From Trichocoleus desertorum ATA4-8-CV12 (GTDB taxonomy: Bacteria; Cyanobacteriota; Cyanobacteriia; FACHB-46): DNA of 64,000 nucleotides. Both the position numbers and the translations under genes were made by a program. The stretch is from the NCBI GenBank assembly GCA_019358975.1, contig JAHHIL010000007.1:1-64000 (forward strand), in the 5' to 3' direction. The notes beneath the pieces were generated by a model, which was not told the DNA's origin, made no database searches, and saw only the letters and a program-made list of their open reading frames with translations. Each line of letters opens with the position of its first letter. The stretch's first letter is position 1. Below are positions 34,126-42,992 of the stretch, one piece after another.

Positions 34126-34825
34126 GGATAGGCTGAGCGTTGCTCTCTTGAACCAAGTAACCATCTTCCATATGAACCACGCGATCGGCAATATCTAGAA
34201 TTCGGTTGTCGTGTGTGACCATCAAAATCGTGCATCCCTGTTCTTTGGCCAGTCGCTGCATTAAATTTACGACATCCCGACCCGATTTGCTGTCGAGGGC
34301 AGTAGTGGGTTCATCGGCGAGCACCAATTTGGGATGGTGGGCTAAAGCGCGGGCGATCGCGACCCGTTGTTTTTGACCTCCAGAAAGTTGAGCTGGATAG
34401 TAGTTGAGATGCTTTCCCAAGCCCACCGCAGTCAACATGTATTCTGCTTTAGATTGCATATCGGCTTCAGAAAGTCCTGGCTGCAACTGTAGCGCCATCT
34501 GCACGTTTTGTTGGGCGGTGAGGGACTTTAGTAAATTGTGCGCTTGAAAAATATAGCCAATGCTCCGGCGCACCTGCACCGCTTGATGGTTGCTGGCTCC
34601 AGAGAGTTCTTGCCCTAGCACTTGCAAGCTACCTTGTTGAGGCGATCGCAATCCGCCAATCAAAGTGAGCAAGCTGGTTTTTCCAGAACCAGAAGGTCCC
34701 GTCATCAACACAATCTCTCCAGGCTGAATTTCTAAATTGATGTCAAATAAAACCTGTTTTCGGAGAGAGCCTTCACCAAAGTAATGATTGAGATGCTGAA
34801 TCGAAATAACCGCTGACTGACTCAT
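34112..34825 (-). CDS. devA: DevA-family ABC transporter ATPase
   Basis: This 237-residue ATPase has Walker A GPSGSGKT, signature LSGGQKQR, Walker B LVLADEP and the H-loop MVTHDNR. The adenine-contact region HYFGEGSLRKQVLF and overall similarity to MacB/LolD-type ATPases point to the DevA subfamily. In heterocystous cyanobacteria DevA works with the adaptor DevB and permease DevC to export glycolipids; in other cyanobacteria related sets have other substrates. No devB or devC lies here, since the upstream neighbour is an HtrA protease 50 bp away. It is therefore an orphan ATPase subunit whose permease is elsewhere. Confidence 0.85.
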   Translation of the reverse strand: MSQSAVISIQHLNHYFGEGSLRKQVLFDINLEIQPGEIVLMTGPSGSGKTSLLTLIGGLRSPQQGSLQVLGQELSGASNHQAVQVRRSIGYIFQAHNLLKSLTAQQNVQMALQLQPGLSEADMQSKAEYMLTAVGLGKHLNYYPAQLSGGQKQRVAIARALAHHPKLVLADEPTTALDSKSGRDVVNLMQRLAKEQGCTILMVTHDNRILDIADRVVHMEDGYLVQESNAQPIPISA

Positions 34826-34875
34826 GAATTTGCTCAGGAAAGATAGATTTCTTCATCAATCTCAATCTTTTTTCA

Positions 34876-36117
34876 TTACTCGGTGGGTGCAGGTAAGGGT
34901 TCTGGCACCACAGAGACTTGTAAAGAGCGATCGCCCCTTTGGAGTTGGATGGGTAAGGGCTGACCGACGCCGCTTTGCTCTACTAAGCTTTGGACTTCCT
35001 CCGGTTTGGTGATGGGCTGGTTGTTGATTTGCTGGAGCACATCTCCTGGCTGAATCCCTGCTTTATCGGCTGGGGAATTTGGCACTACTTGCAAAATTAA
35101 GATTCCCTGCTGCGCCGGAATTTGGATGTTGCGGCTCTCAAGTTTTTCTCGCACTTCTGGAGTCAATGCTGCCAATTGCACACCGAGGTAAGGATGCAAA
35201 ACTCTGCCTTGAGTAATTAGAGTTTGCGCGATCTGTTGAGCCGTATCAATGGGAATGGCAAAGCCAATGCCTTGAGCACCCCCAATAATCGCGGTGTTGA
35301 TGCCAATGACTTGCCCGCGAGCATTGAGTAATGGCCCGCCCGAATTGCCCGGATTAATCGCAGCATCAGTTTGGATGAAGCCAATGCGCTTGTCTGAGAC
35401 ACCAATATCACTCGCAGAGCGATCGGTGGCGCTAACCACTCCTAAGGTCACAGTTTCTTGTAAGCCTAAAGGATTGCCGATCGCGATCGCCCACTGTCCA
35501 GGTCGCACATTTTTAGAACTGCCTAACTCAACGGTCGGGAGATTGGTTGCAGGGATTTTTACCACTGCAATATCTGTGACTGGGTCAGCGCCTAACACCT
35601 TACCTTCAAAACTCTCGCCGCCCGGAAAAGAGACGGTCACAACATCGGCTTTGTTGACCACATGGGCGTTAGTCAGGATTTGGCCGTCGGCGCTGATGAC
35701 AAAACCAGAACCCGATCCGCGAATCACCCGTTCTCTGGGTACCGCTGGCTGTCCACCGAAAAACTCTTGCAGAAACGGATCGTTGAGTGCATTTGGGACT
35801 TGGCTTCTGACTCGTTGGGCAGTGTCGATTTGTACGACCGCAGGTTCTACCCGCTCCACCACCTCCACCACAAAGTTGGTATCTTCGGCAGTAGGCGTGA
35901 GCGGACGGCTAGAAGTTACATTGCTAGCACTCCCTAATCCTTGTTCTGAGCGTGGTTCTGAGCGTTGTGGGGATGATAAAAACCTACTTGCTGGTGTGCA
36001 ACTACCCAGGAGTACCACGCTCACCCCTAGCAGCGGCAGGCAGCGGGAAAGCTTGTTTTTGGAATTGGCTAGGTTGAGGTTGCTCAAAACATTTAGCAGT
36101 GGTTTCTTGTTCATCAA
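34876..36117 (-). CDS. hhoA: HtrA/Deg-family serine protease (HhoA-like) with PDZ domain
   Basis: This 413-residue protein has an N-terminal hydrophobic stretch ending in LLGSC (Cys40), a lipobox-like site, so it may be a lipoprotein. The trypsin-like domain has His152 (TNAHVV), Asp182 (TDIAVVKI) and Ser259 (GNSGGPLL), a complete triad. One PDZ domain follows (LQVVPNSPADKAGIQPGDVL). Deg proteases degrade or refold damaged envelope proteins. Two ATGs begin the frame (MM). It is 50 bp upstream of devA and may share its transcript. HhoA, HhoB and HtrA cannot be separated by eye, so the symbol is tentative. Confidence 0.85.
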   Translation of the reverse strand: MMNKKPLLNVLSNLNLANSKNKLSRCLPLLGVSVVLLGSCTPASRFLSSPQRSEPRSEQGLGSASNVTSSRPLTPTAEDTNFVVEVVERVEPAVVQIDTAQRVRSQVPNALNDPFLQEFFGGQPAVPRERVIRGSGSGFVISADGQILTNAHVVNKADVVTVSFPGGESFEGKVLGADPVTDIAVVKIPATNLPTVELGSSKNVRPGQWAIAIGNPLGLQETVTLGVVSATDRSASDIGVSDKRIGFIQTDAAINPGNSGGPLLNARGQVIGINTAIIGGAQGIGFAIPIDTAQQIAQTLITQGRVLHPYLGVQLAALTPEVREKLESRNIQIPAQQGILILQVVPNSPADKAGIQPGDVLQQINNQPITKPEEVQSLVEQSGVGQPLPIQLQRGDRSLQVSVVPEPLPAPTE

Positions 36118-36787
36118 AATTTGACTGGCGATCGCGATAACAATGCATTGCTAGCATCCAGTGAAGTACCCGACGCTGATTGTAAGCAATACAGCACGGG
36201 CTTCCTGTTTCAATAGCCGCTGCCTCCACCTTGCAAGCAAAGTATTGGTCTGACGCAGCTTCTGGAGGTTTTGGTCATGCCTGTATTAACAGCACATTCC
36301 ACTGACTCCCGCGATAGTTGCCTATCACCCAGGCAGCAACCCACCTTCCGCAGGTTGATAACTTTTGCTTTGATTTCTCTTGGATTTACGCAATGGCGAC
36401 CAGCTGGAGAAAACAGCTTCCCTGAACTACTGATCTGTCTGCGGCAAGAGTCGAACCTCTACTTTGAAGTTTGCCTGTCTGTTCGATGCGGTCAGGTGGG
36501 TTGTTAAACCATCTGTATTATACCTCAAAACCCTTACCATGAAAGCATCTCAAGCCTTCGTTTACTCGATGGATTGACGATTCGTCGCTCACCTACTCCA
36601 CCCGCCTGTGGCATCGTTCGGGGTGAAGCTTCTTATCGCCGGACTCCTTATCCCGACGCTGACCCTAGCGGGTACAACGCGGGGCTTCCGTCGCTAGCTA
36701 AAACTTAGCTTTTTTGTGGCGATCGCGACTATTTTTCCTCACTGAACAGAGTCTGACTGAACAGTGGCTTGGCTGTAGGTTGGAAAA
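36118..36787 (-). mobile_element. 670-bp gene-free zone with IS605-type relic
   Basis: ATCCCGACGCT (36650-36660), GCGGGGCTTCCG (36679-36690) and TAGCTAAAA (from 36695) match, in the same order, the end of the tnpB relic at 727-785, so this is the upstream end of a related element. AGCTAA (36696-36701) and TTAGCT (36705-36710) followed by T5 form a small terminator-like hairpin. The expected tnpB body to the left is unrecognisable. At 36443-36475 nested stems (GGCAA/TTGCC, AGAG/CTCT, ACTT/AAGT) suggest a structured RNA or DNA, with a TATAAT-like box on the minus strand near 36517-36522. No intact gene is seen. Confidence 0.5.
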
Positions 36788-37399
36788 TTAGAAAATTGGA
36801 TTTTGACCCGGATTGACGGCACAGATAAAATCGCTACCCAGTTCTAGCCAGCCTTGAGGATAAGAAGTCGCTGGCCGTCGATCTGATCCGAGTTGCAAGA
36901 TGACCTGCAAGAAGTCTACTCGCTCATGCTTGCTAAGACCCACCCAAGCGGATTGCTGGGCAATGGGTGACATCTCAGCGGCAGTCACGCGATCGCTCTC
37001 TTTGCCCTGATTGGTGACTAAATAAAAATCCATCCCCACGGTGACTTCAGACCAAAAACTGAGGATAGTGGACTTGGCTTGCCTGAGAACTACCACATCA
37101 CTCGGAAGGGCCACCAACTGCTCAGCCACTTCTGGAAATTCTACGGTTTGATCTTGGACGCTCAGTTGTCGCCAGACAATTCCAGAGACCTGCTGCTCGA
37201 TTTGATAGCGGTGCACAGCGGCTCGGAAATCGCGATAGGCGCTAAATTTTTGGATTGCTTCTGTATTGAGGAAAGGGGCAACGACCGGATTCGCTTCCAC
37301 ACCTGTAGCAGCCAAGTTGAGACGCTGCCCATTGAGACAAGCGCGATACTCTTGCGCCAAAATCCTGAGCAAATCTTCTGTGGTGTAAACCGTTGACAT
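36788..37399 (-). CDS. Conserved cyanobacterial protein of unknown function, 203 residues
   Basis: The frame begins MSTVYTTEDLLRILAQEYRA and has mixed alpha/beta composition, no signal peptide and no membrane helix. Segments such as FWSEVTVGMDFYLVTNQGKE and WVGLSKHERVDFLQVILQLG look like a structured single domain. It is a good gene by codon use, but I cannot name the family. It is divergent from the receiver/kinase operon across a 363-bp gap. Confidence 0.65.
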   Translation of the reverse strand: MSTVYTTEDLLRILAQEYRACLNGQRLNLAATGVEANPVVAPFLNTEAIQKFSAYRDFRAAVHRYQIEQQVSGIVWRQLSVQDQTVEFPEVAEQLVALPSDVVVLRQAKSTILSFWSEVTVGMDFYLVTNQGKESDRVTAAEMSPIAQQSAWVGLSKHERVDFLQVILQLGSDRRPATSYPQGWLELGSDFICAVNPGQNPIF

Positions 37400-37626
37400 C
37401 TACCTACTTTGTTTTCAAAGCCAGTGGTTGAAATGCATTCATTCACTAGTCTTACAGCACTACCTTAGTGTGACTACCAAGGCGTTGTACAGGTTTAAGC
37501 GATTAATCTTATCTGCATCAAAGCTGCAATCAAGGATCTGCCTCAGGAAAGAATGATTTGGTATTAGCAAAAAGTTAATCTACGGTATAAACGTGCTGCT
37601 TGAGAAACTGTTACGTCAGTTAATAA

Positions 37627-37638
37627 ACTGATATCAGT
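37627..37638. promoter_or_regulatory. 12-bp perfect palindrome upstream of the receiver/kinase operon
   Basis: ACTGATATCAGT lies 125 bp upstream of the receiver ATG, within the 363-bp gap 37400-37762. Dyad sites of this size suit a dimeric regulator, but a chance palindrome is possible. The gap holds two HIP1 sites and nothing else I can name. Confidence 0.3.
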
Positions 37639-37762
37639 CTCTTAATTATGAGTGCGATCGCAGGTTTCGGAGAGGGTGCCTCCCACCTGAGATGTTCGCT
37701 TGGGTGCAATGACTGGAGGGCGATCGCTCAGAGAGGGGCGTTGTAGAGAAGGGAAATTTGAG

Positions 37763-38146
37763 ATGGCGCATGTTCTATTAGTAGATGATGAAGAAGCTCT
37801 ACGAGCTAGTCTCTCCTATGCCTTAGTCCGTGAAGGCTATCAGGTTACCACCGCAGGCGATGGACAGACCGCTTTGAAGTTGTTTCACAAGCAAGTTCCA
37901 GACGTGATCATCCTAGATCTGATGCTGCCTGGAATTAGTGGCATGGAACTCTGTTGGCGGATTCGAGCTTTTTCCAACGTCCCCATTGTGATGTTGACAG
38001 CCAAAGACCAAGACATTGATAAAGTCTGGGGCTTGGAAGCGGGGGCTGATGACTATGTGACGAAACCGTTTAATACGCGCGAACTTTTAGCCCGGATTAA
38101 AGCTGTGATTCGAGGTCGTTCTGTCGGCCAAGCTGCGCAATCGTGA
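37763..38146 (+). CDS. Single-domain response regulator (receiver only)
   Basis: ATG 37763 begins MAHVLLVDDEE. The 127-residue receiver has the acidic pair Asp8-Asp9, phospho-acceptor Asp52 (LDLMLPG), the LTAKD switch Thr and the conserved Lys in YVTKPFN. It ends at IRGRSV without the winged-helix domain normally attached to this OmpR-like receiver type. It must therefore act by protein contact, as a phosphate sink, or through another output. Its stop overlaps the next gene's start (GTGA at 38143-38146), so translation is coupled to the kinase. The frame is open upstream to 37700, but the family begins at 37763. Confidence 0.9.
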   Translation: MAHVLLVDDEEALRASLSYALVREGYQVTTAGDGQTALKLFHKQVPDVIILDLMLPGISGMELCWRIRAFSNVPIVMLTAKDQDIDKVWGLEAGADDYVTKPFNTRELLARIKAVIRGRSVGQAAQS

Positions 38147-39648
38147 AGACTCATCCGAAGCAAAAGCCAATAGATGCAAATTTGGAGTTCCCCTCACGCA
38201 CCTTCAACTGGCTACCGACCCGGATGCGCTGGAATTCCATTTATCGCAAACTATTTGTTACCTATCTAGCGCTGACAGCTCTGGGCACCTCATTCTTAGC
38301 AGCCTACATTCTCTGGTCATTCCACGGCTACTTCATGCGGAGTCGTCAGGCAGACATCAATACTTGGGCAAATGCGCTGAGTGAGAGTGTCGCGGATGCT
38401 TTAGGCGAGAATGATTTGCCCCGAGCTGCCGTAACTGTGCAGAGATACGGCCAAGCTGAATCTGTCACCTTACGAATTTTTGATCCTCAAGGCCGCCTGC
38501 TAGCAACTTCAGCGCCTACCCAAGATCGACAAGTGGCAAACTGGCTAGAAGTTCCTGGAATTGCGGAAGCTTTAAAGCAGCGTCCGACTCAGGGCATGGC
38601 CAAGGGAGTCTTGTCGAATGACGATCGCTTATACTCCACGGTCCCAATCGTCCGCAATGGAAAATTCTTGGGTATTTTGCGAATGTCGATTACGCTGGAG
38701 CAGTTTCAGCTGCAGTTTCGTAATGTGGCTCTCACCGTCCTAGGGACGCTAGCCTTAACGGTGATCCTTTGTGCCTTGATCAGTGAATGGTTGGCCCGGA
38801 ATATGGCTCGTCCAATTCAGGCCATGCGTAACTTTGCGATTCAAATTGGCAGTGGTCACTTAGGCGAGAAACTGAGCATTCAGCAAACAGACGAATTGGG
38901 TCAATTGGCCACAGAACTGAATCGGATGAGTGAGCGCTTGGCTTCTCTCGATAAAGAGCGACGGGCCTTTCTCGCCAGTGTCTCTCATGAGCTGCGAACC
39001 CCTGTAAGCAACGTTTTGGTGACGGTAGAAGCGCTCAAGAGTGGCGCTAGCGAAGAACCGGAGTTGCGCGATCGCTTTATTCAAACTGTGGAAGATGAAA
39101 CCAAACGGCTCTCTCGTTTAATCCATGACTTGCTAGATTTGGGGCGACTGGAAGCGGGGGTCACTCCCCTAGAACAGCAGCCGACTAATCTGCGGGATTT
39201 GCTGCATAGAGCGGGGCGGGCGGTAGAATCTCGGATGCGTTCTAAAGGTATTTCCATCGAGATAGAGGTGGCAAACCTGCAACTCAAAGGAGATCCAGAA
39301 CGTCTGTTACAAGCTTTTCTCAACATTCTAGACAATGCCATCAAGCACTCAATTCCTGATACTAAAGTGTTTGTCATGGGACGTTTGCAGAATGGCGAGG
39401 CCGTCATCACCATCCGTAACCAAGGCCCTGGAATTAGTGAAGCTGCATTACCTCATATCTTTGAGCAGTTTTATACCGCTGATCCATCTCGTCAAGGTAG
39501 TGGTACGGGCTTGGGGTTGGCGATCGCTCGTCGCATTGTCGAAGCTCATTCTGGCAGCATCACTGCAATTAGCCCCCCTGGTAAAGGTGCAACGTTTAAA
39601 ATAAAACTGCCATGCACTAACTCAGCAGCACTGGCAAAAGCAAATTAG
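38143..39648 (+). CDS. Transmembrane sensor histidine kinase, partner of the receiver
   Basis: The protein has 501 residues. The first membrane helix (about 36-60) is followed by a periplasmic sensor region with PDC/CACHE-like features (about 60-190) and a second helix (about 195-215). A HAMP domain (RPIQAMRNFAIQIGSG), a HisKA domain with His282 (VSHELRTP) and an HATPase domain (NILDNAIKHS, GPGIS, FEQFY, GTGLGLAIARRI) complete it. All catalytic boxes are present. The GTG start overlaps the receiver stop by 4 bp. A Ser/Thr kinase starts 22 bp downstream, so the three genes probably form one operon. The ligand is unknown. Confidence 0.92.
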   Translation: MKTHPKQKPIDANLEFPSRTFNWLPTRMRWNSIYRKLFVTYLALTALGTSFLAAYILWSFHGYFMRSRQADINTWANALSESVADALGENDLPRAAVTVQRYGQAESVTLRIFDPQGRLLATSAPTQDRQVANWLEVPGIAEALKQRPTQGMAKGVLSNDDRLYSTVPIVRNGKFLGILRMSITLEQFQLQFRNVALTVLGTLALTVILCALISEWLARNMARPIQAMRNFAIQIGSGHLGEKLSIQQTDELGQLATELNRMSERLASLDKERRAFLASVSHELRTPVSNVLVTVEALKSGASEEPELRDRFIQTVEDETKRLSRLIHDLLDLGRLEAGVTPLEQQPTNLRDLLHRAGRAVESRMRSKGISIEIEVANLQLKGDPERLLQAFLNILDNAIKHSIPDTKVFVMGRLQNGEAVITIRNQGPGISEAALPHIFEQFYTADPSRQGSGTGLGLAIARRIVEAHSGSITAISPPGKGATFKIKLPCTNSAALAKAN

Positions 39649-39670
39649 TGGCTTAGACAGGCACAACGCA

Positions 39671-41230
39671 ATGCAGGTTGGAAAAGTTCTCCAGGGGCGC
39701 TATCAACTCCAACAACCGCTGGGACACAACACCAGCCATCAAAATGCTGCTCGCCAAACTTGGTTAGCCCTAGATCACTCACCTTGCCAGATCGCCGCTC
39801 AGCCAACGGCTTCAGCAACTGGGACACCCCAACCAGTCGTCATTAAGCTGCTGGCCTTTAGTCCTCAACTCCAATGGGACGAGTGGAAGCTATTTGAGCG
39901 AGAAGCGCAGATTTTGCAGCAACTTGACCATCCACGGGTACCCCGGTGCCACGCTCAGTTTTCGCTGGAGCCCGTGGCAGGGGTGGCTTGGTGTGCTCTA
40001 GTCCAAGATCATATCCCTGGTACTTCTTTGCAGCAGTTGCTCGACCGGGGATACCGCTTTAGCGAAACTGAGGTACGGCAAATCGCGACGGAGGTGCTAG
40101 AAATCTTGGCAGATTTGCATCGGCTGTGCCCTCCAGTGCTACACCGCGATCTGAAGCCCAGTAATTTGATTTTGACGCCAGAGCAGCAAATTTATGTAGT
40201 GGATTTTGGGGCGGGGCAAAACCAAGCGATCGCGACGGGGGGTAGCTTTACGGTGGTAGGCACCTATGGCTATACGCCGATGGAGCAGTTTGGGGGCCGT
40301 ACCGTGCCTGCTTCCGACTTATACGCCTTGGGCGCGACTTTGGTGCATCTACTGACGGGCATCGACCCTGCCGATTTACCTCAGCGACACCTGCAACTGC
40401 AATGGCACGCTCATGCCCCCAGCAATCTTAGCCCCCGCTTAGCTGGTTGGATTGATACCTTGATTGCTCCTGCGGTGGAGCAACGCTTTTCTAGTGCTGA
40501 GCAAGCCCTAGCGGCGATCGCCCATCCTGTGGCCCATCCTGTAACCTATCCTGTGGCTGCTGTCGTTGGAGTAGAGTCTAACTCCATAGATGGTCGAGCC
40601 AATGGTCAAGCCAATGGTCAAGCGATCGCGCCTCAGCCAGCCCATAGCCAGATCCAAGTCCATCAGTCTCCAGACACGCTTCATATCAAAATTCCTGCAC
40701 CTCAGGGAGCTTGGTCAACTTCAGCCCGCTTGGGTGGCAAACTTCTACTCACTACGGGGATGCTGTCTTTGCCTATATGGCTGGCTGTCTTGGCGATCGT
40801 CCCCCTCACTCCTCTGGCTGTTTTCCCAGAATCCATGATGCCCTTGGTCATCTGCACCCCATTTTTATTGTTCTTACACGCATTTTTTCTGGCAGGTCTG
40901 GGAGTTTTTTCTGGCTGGGGTCAGGAAATGGTTCAGGTATTGCAACTACTACAAGGTCAGCATTCTCTGTCCCTAAATCAGCATTGCGTGGCGATTGAGT
41001 CTCGTTTTGGAGGAGTGACTTATCGAGGACAACATGAATTTATCCGCAACATTGAACAAGTGCGGACAGCTTCCTTGGGTAGAATTGCGCTGCAAGCGAT
41101 CGGCAAAACTCACCTCTTTGGTTGGGGTCTAGCTGCCGCAGAACAAGAATGGCTGGTTCAAGAGATGCAAGCTTGGCTGCAAGCTCATGGCTCAGCGACG
41201 ATACTGTCTGCGGAGTCACAGGAGCGATAA
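39671..41230 (+). CDS. Membrane-anchored Ser/Thr protein kinase
   Basis: The protein has 519 residues. The kinase domain (about 8-285) has Lys59 (VVIKLL), HRD 158-160 (HRDLKPSN) and DFG 178-180; the glycine loop is unusual (LGHNTSHQNAARQT), with an insertion after it. A linker contains short repeats (HPVAHPV, ANGQANGQA). Two or three hydrophobic helices (about 355-440) and a cytosolic tail follow. It is probably active but has an atypical ATP lid. It lies 22 bp after the histidine kinase, linking a two-component pair with a Hanks kinase. The substrate is unknown. Confidence 0.88.
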   Translation: MQVGKVLQGRYQLQQPLGHNTSHQNAARQTWLALDHSPCQIAAQPTASATGTPQPVVIKLLAFSPQLQWDEWKLFEREAQILQQLDHPRVPRCHAQFSLEPVAGVAWCALVQDHIPGTSLQQLLDRGYRFSETEVRQIATEVLEILADLHRLCPPVLHRDLKPSNLILTPEQQIYVVDFGAGQNQAIATGGSFTVVGTYGYTPMEQFGGRTVPASDLYALGATLVHLLTGIDPADLPQRHLQLQWHAHAPSNLSPRLAGWIDTLIAPAVEQRFSSAEQALAAIAHPVAHPVTYPVAAVVGVESNSIDGRANGQANGQAIAPQPAHSQIQVHQSPDTLHIKIPAPQGAWSTSARLGGKLLLTTGMLSLPIWLAVLAIVPLTPLAVFPESMMPLVICTPFLLFLHAFFLAGLGVFSGWGQEMVQVLQLLQGQHSLSLNQHCVAIESRFGGVTYRGQHEFIRNIEQVRTASLGRIALQAIGKTHLFGWGLAAAEQEWLVQEMQAWLQAHGSATILSAESQER

Positions 41231-41557
41231 CGATCATCCCTTGATCAATTGCTCTGCTTGAGTGATGAGCAAAGGGAAGTGAAGGATAGCTGGTTATAAT
41301 ACTACGAACGCTAAGTTTAAGCTAAATCAGTTGAAAAGTTGGCGATCGCTACTCTGAATGGATAATCTAAATGTCAGCAGATTACTGTAGATTGTTATAG
41401 CCAATAGCGCTAAAATAGCGAATCTAGATCCCGCCTCATTTCCCGTACTGCTGCCCGAATTAGTTGTAGCAACTTGCTATGAGTTTAATCCTCAGTTTTT
41501 GGCTTAGAAAGTGCATCGAGTGATTTCAAAAATAGGAGAGCGTGAAAATTTTTCACT
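41231..41557. other. 327-bp region upstream of pxcA
   Basis: It holds a TATAAT (41295-41300) without a matching -35, one HIP1 site and an AGGAG near 41534 that lies too far from the pxcA start to be ideal. No RNA gene was recognised. Confidence 0.3.
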
Positions 41558-42937
41558 ATGAAAATGTCTATGTTGGCAAAATTGAAAGGCTATGTACTTA
41601 CTGCCAGCAGTTGGCTGTTCAATACCCCTGAAAGATCGCTCGATCAAGCCTACGATGCGGCTTTGATGATCAAGGCAATTGAAGATGAGCATTTTCAAGG
41701 CGATCGGATTTCTGCGAGAGCCAATGGTTATAGTAGCAACGTTTCTTCCTACTTTCAGGCGGAACTCAGGAAATATCTCAACACTGCCAAACTGAGGTTG
41801 ACTGAATTTAAGGCCAGTAGTTTGTTTATTGATATTTCTAGTCAAACTACGAGTGGGCTAAAATCAGTCAATAATTCTCCTGAACAGTTAGTTTTTGAGG
41901 TGAGAGATAAAGCAGCTATTATTCTAGAAAAGCTGAGATTTATTGATGAAGTTTTAGCGCGATATACCCCAGAACGGCAGGCTCCCCTTCAACCAGTACC
42001 GCCGAATAATTCATTGGTTCCCATTCCACCTACTACTCCATTAAAACTAGATAGCTCAAATAGTTTAGCCCCAAATAATACCAATGATTGGGTGCGTTCC
42101 TCTACCGTGCCGACGCCAGCAACAAAGGTAGATAAAGCCTCTGGGGGCCCCAATATTGTTCCTCGCTCCATTCTGAGAACTTTTGTCAGGCTGAGACGAG
42201 ATCTAGACCCGCAATCGGAAGTAGAAGTGGTGGAGAATTTTCGCAATACCAAAGCGAGAACCATCATCTCAATTCGGTTTATTTTATTGATTATTTTAAT
42301 TCCTTTACTCACGCAGCAAGTTTCTAAAAACTTCCTCATCGGTCCAATTGTGGATCGTTTTAGAACGGATCAGCCCGTTGAGATTTTCCTCAATACCGAC
42401 TTAGAAGAAGAAGCTTTTATTGAGTTGCAGAGATTTGAGGAAAAATTGAAGTTTAAAAACTTAATTAGTAGCGCTCCCAGCTTAACGGCAGAGGCGATCG
42501 AACTAAGCGTTAAAGAGAAAGCGATCGAGCTAGCAGAAGAATATAACTATCGCAGCGCTAATGCGATTAAAAATGTCTTTGCAGATCTCCTATCTTTAGT
42601 GGCTTTTGCTTGTGTCATTGCAGCCAGTAAGCGAGAAATTGCGATCGTCAAGGCCTTTATGGACGAAGTGGTTTATGGCCTCAGTGACAGTGCCAAAGCC
42701 TTTATCATTATTCTGTTTACAGATGTTTTCGTGGGTTTCCACTCGCCCCACGGCTGGGAAGTTATTCTAGGTGGCGTTTCTCGACATTTGGGACTACCAG
42801 AAAATCACGATTTTATCTTTCTGTTTATTGCGACTTTCCCCGTGATTTTGGACACAGTTTTCAAGTACTGGATCTTCCGCTACCTCAACCGCATTTCTCC
42901 TTCAGCAGTTGCGACTTACCGCAACATGAACGAGTAA
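41558..42937 (+). CDS. pxcA: PxcA, light-induced proton extrusion protein (CemA/Ycf10 family)
   Basis: The protein has 459 residues. A long hydrophilic N-terminal region precedes the first membrane helix (IISIRFILLIILIPLLTQQV). The C-terminal half holds the conserved CemA helices, including FIIILFTDVFVGFHSPHGWEV and the end segment FKYWIFRYLNRISPSAVATYRNMNE (quoted in part). In Synechocystis PxcA supports Na+-dependent light-induced proton extrusion and inorganic carbon uptake at the plasma membrane. Three early ATGs (M1, M3, M5) make the exact start uncertain. It appears monocistronic and ends in a bulged hairpin facing a convergent operon. Confidence 0.92.
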   Translation: MKMSMLAKLKGYVLTASSWLFNTPERSLDQAYDAALMIKAIEDEHFQGDRISARANGYSSNVSSYFQAELRKYLNTAKLRLTEFKASSLFIDISSQTTSGLKSVNNSPEQLVFEVRDKAAIILEKLRFIDEVLARYTPERQAPLQPVPPNNSLVPIPPTTPLKLDSSNSLAPNNTNDWVRSSTVPTPATKVDKASGGPNIVPRSILRTFVRLRRDLDPQSEVEVVENFRNTKARTIISIRFILLIILIPLLTQQVSKNFLIGPIVDRFRTDQPVEIFLNTDLEEEAFIELQRFEEKLKFKNLISSAPSLTAEAIELSVKEKAIELAEEYNYRSANAIKNVFADLLSLVAFACVIAASKREIAIVKAFMDEVVYGLSDSAKAFIIILFTDVFVGFHSPHGWEVILGGVSRHLGLPENHDFIFLFIATFPVILDTVFKYWIFRYLNRISPSAVATYRNMNE

Positions 42938-42944
42938 TTTTCAG

Positions 42945-42992
42945 TTTTGCGGGATGATTGTAGAGTGAGCAAAGCCCATCCCAACTGCAAAA
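42945..42992. terminator. Bulged hairpin between pxcA and the polysaccharide cluster
   Basis: TTTTGC plus GGGATG (42945-42956) pair with CATCCC (42977-42982) and GCAAAA (42987-42992), separated by a 4-nt AACT bulge. It lies between convergent stops and reads with a T- or A-rich edge in both directions, fitting a two-way terminator. Confidence 0.45.

Noticed and set aside
36440..36480. Apparent tRNA (GTTCGA T-loop-like word on the minus strand)
   Set aside because: No acceptor stem, anticodon arm or D-arm can be folded around it; the flanking T-stem does not pair to 5 bp.
36271..36507. 78-codon plus-strand frame in the IS relic zone
   Set aside because: It has an LRQESNLYFEV-type sequence of the sort produced by translating structured RNA or repeat DNA, and no plausible start context.
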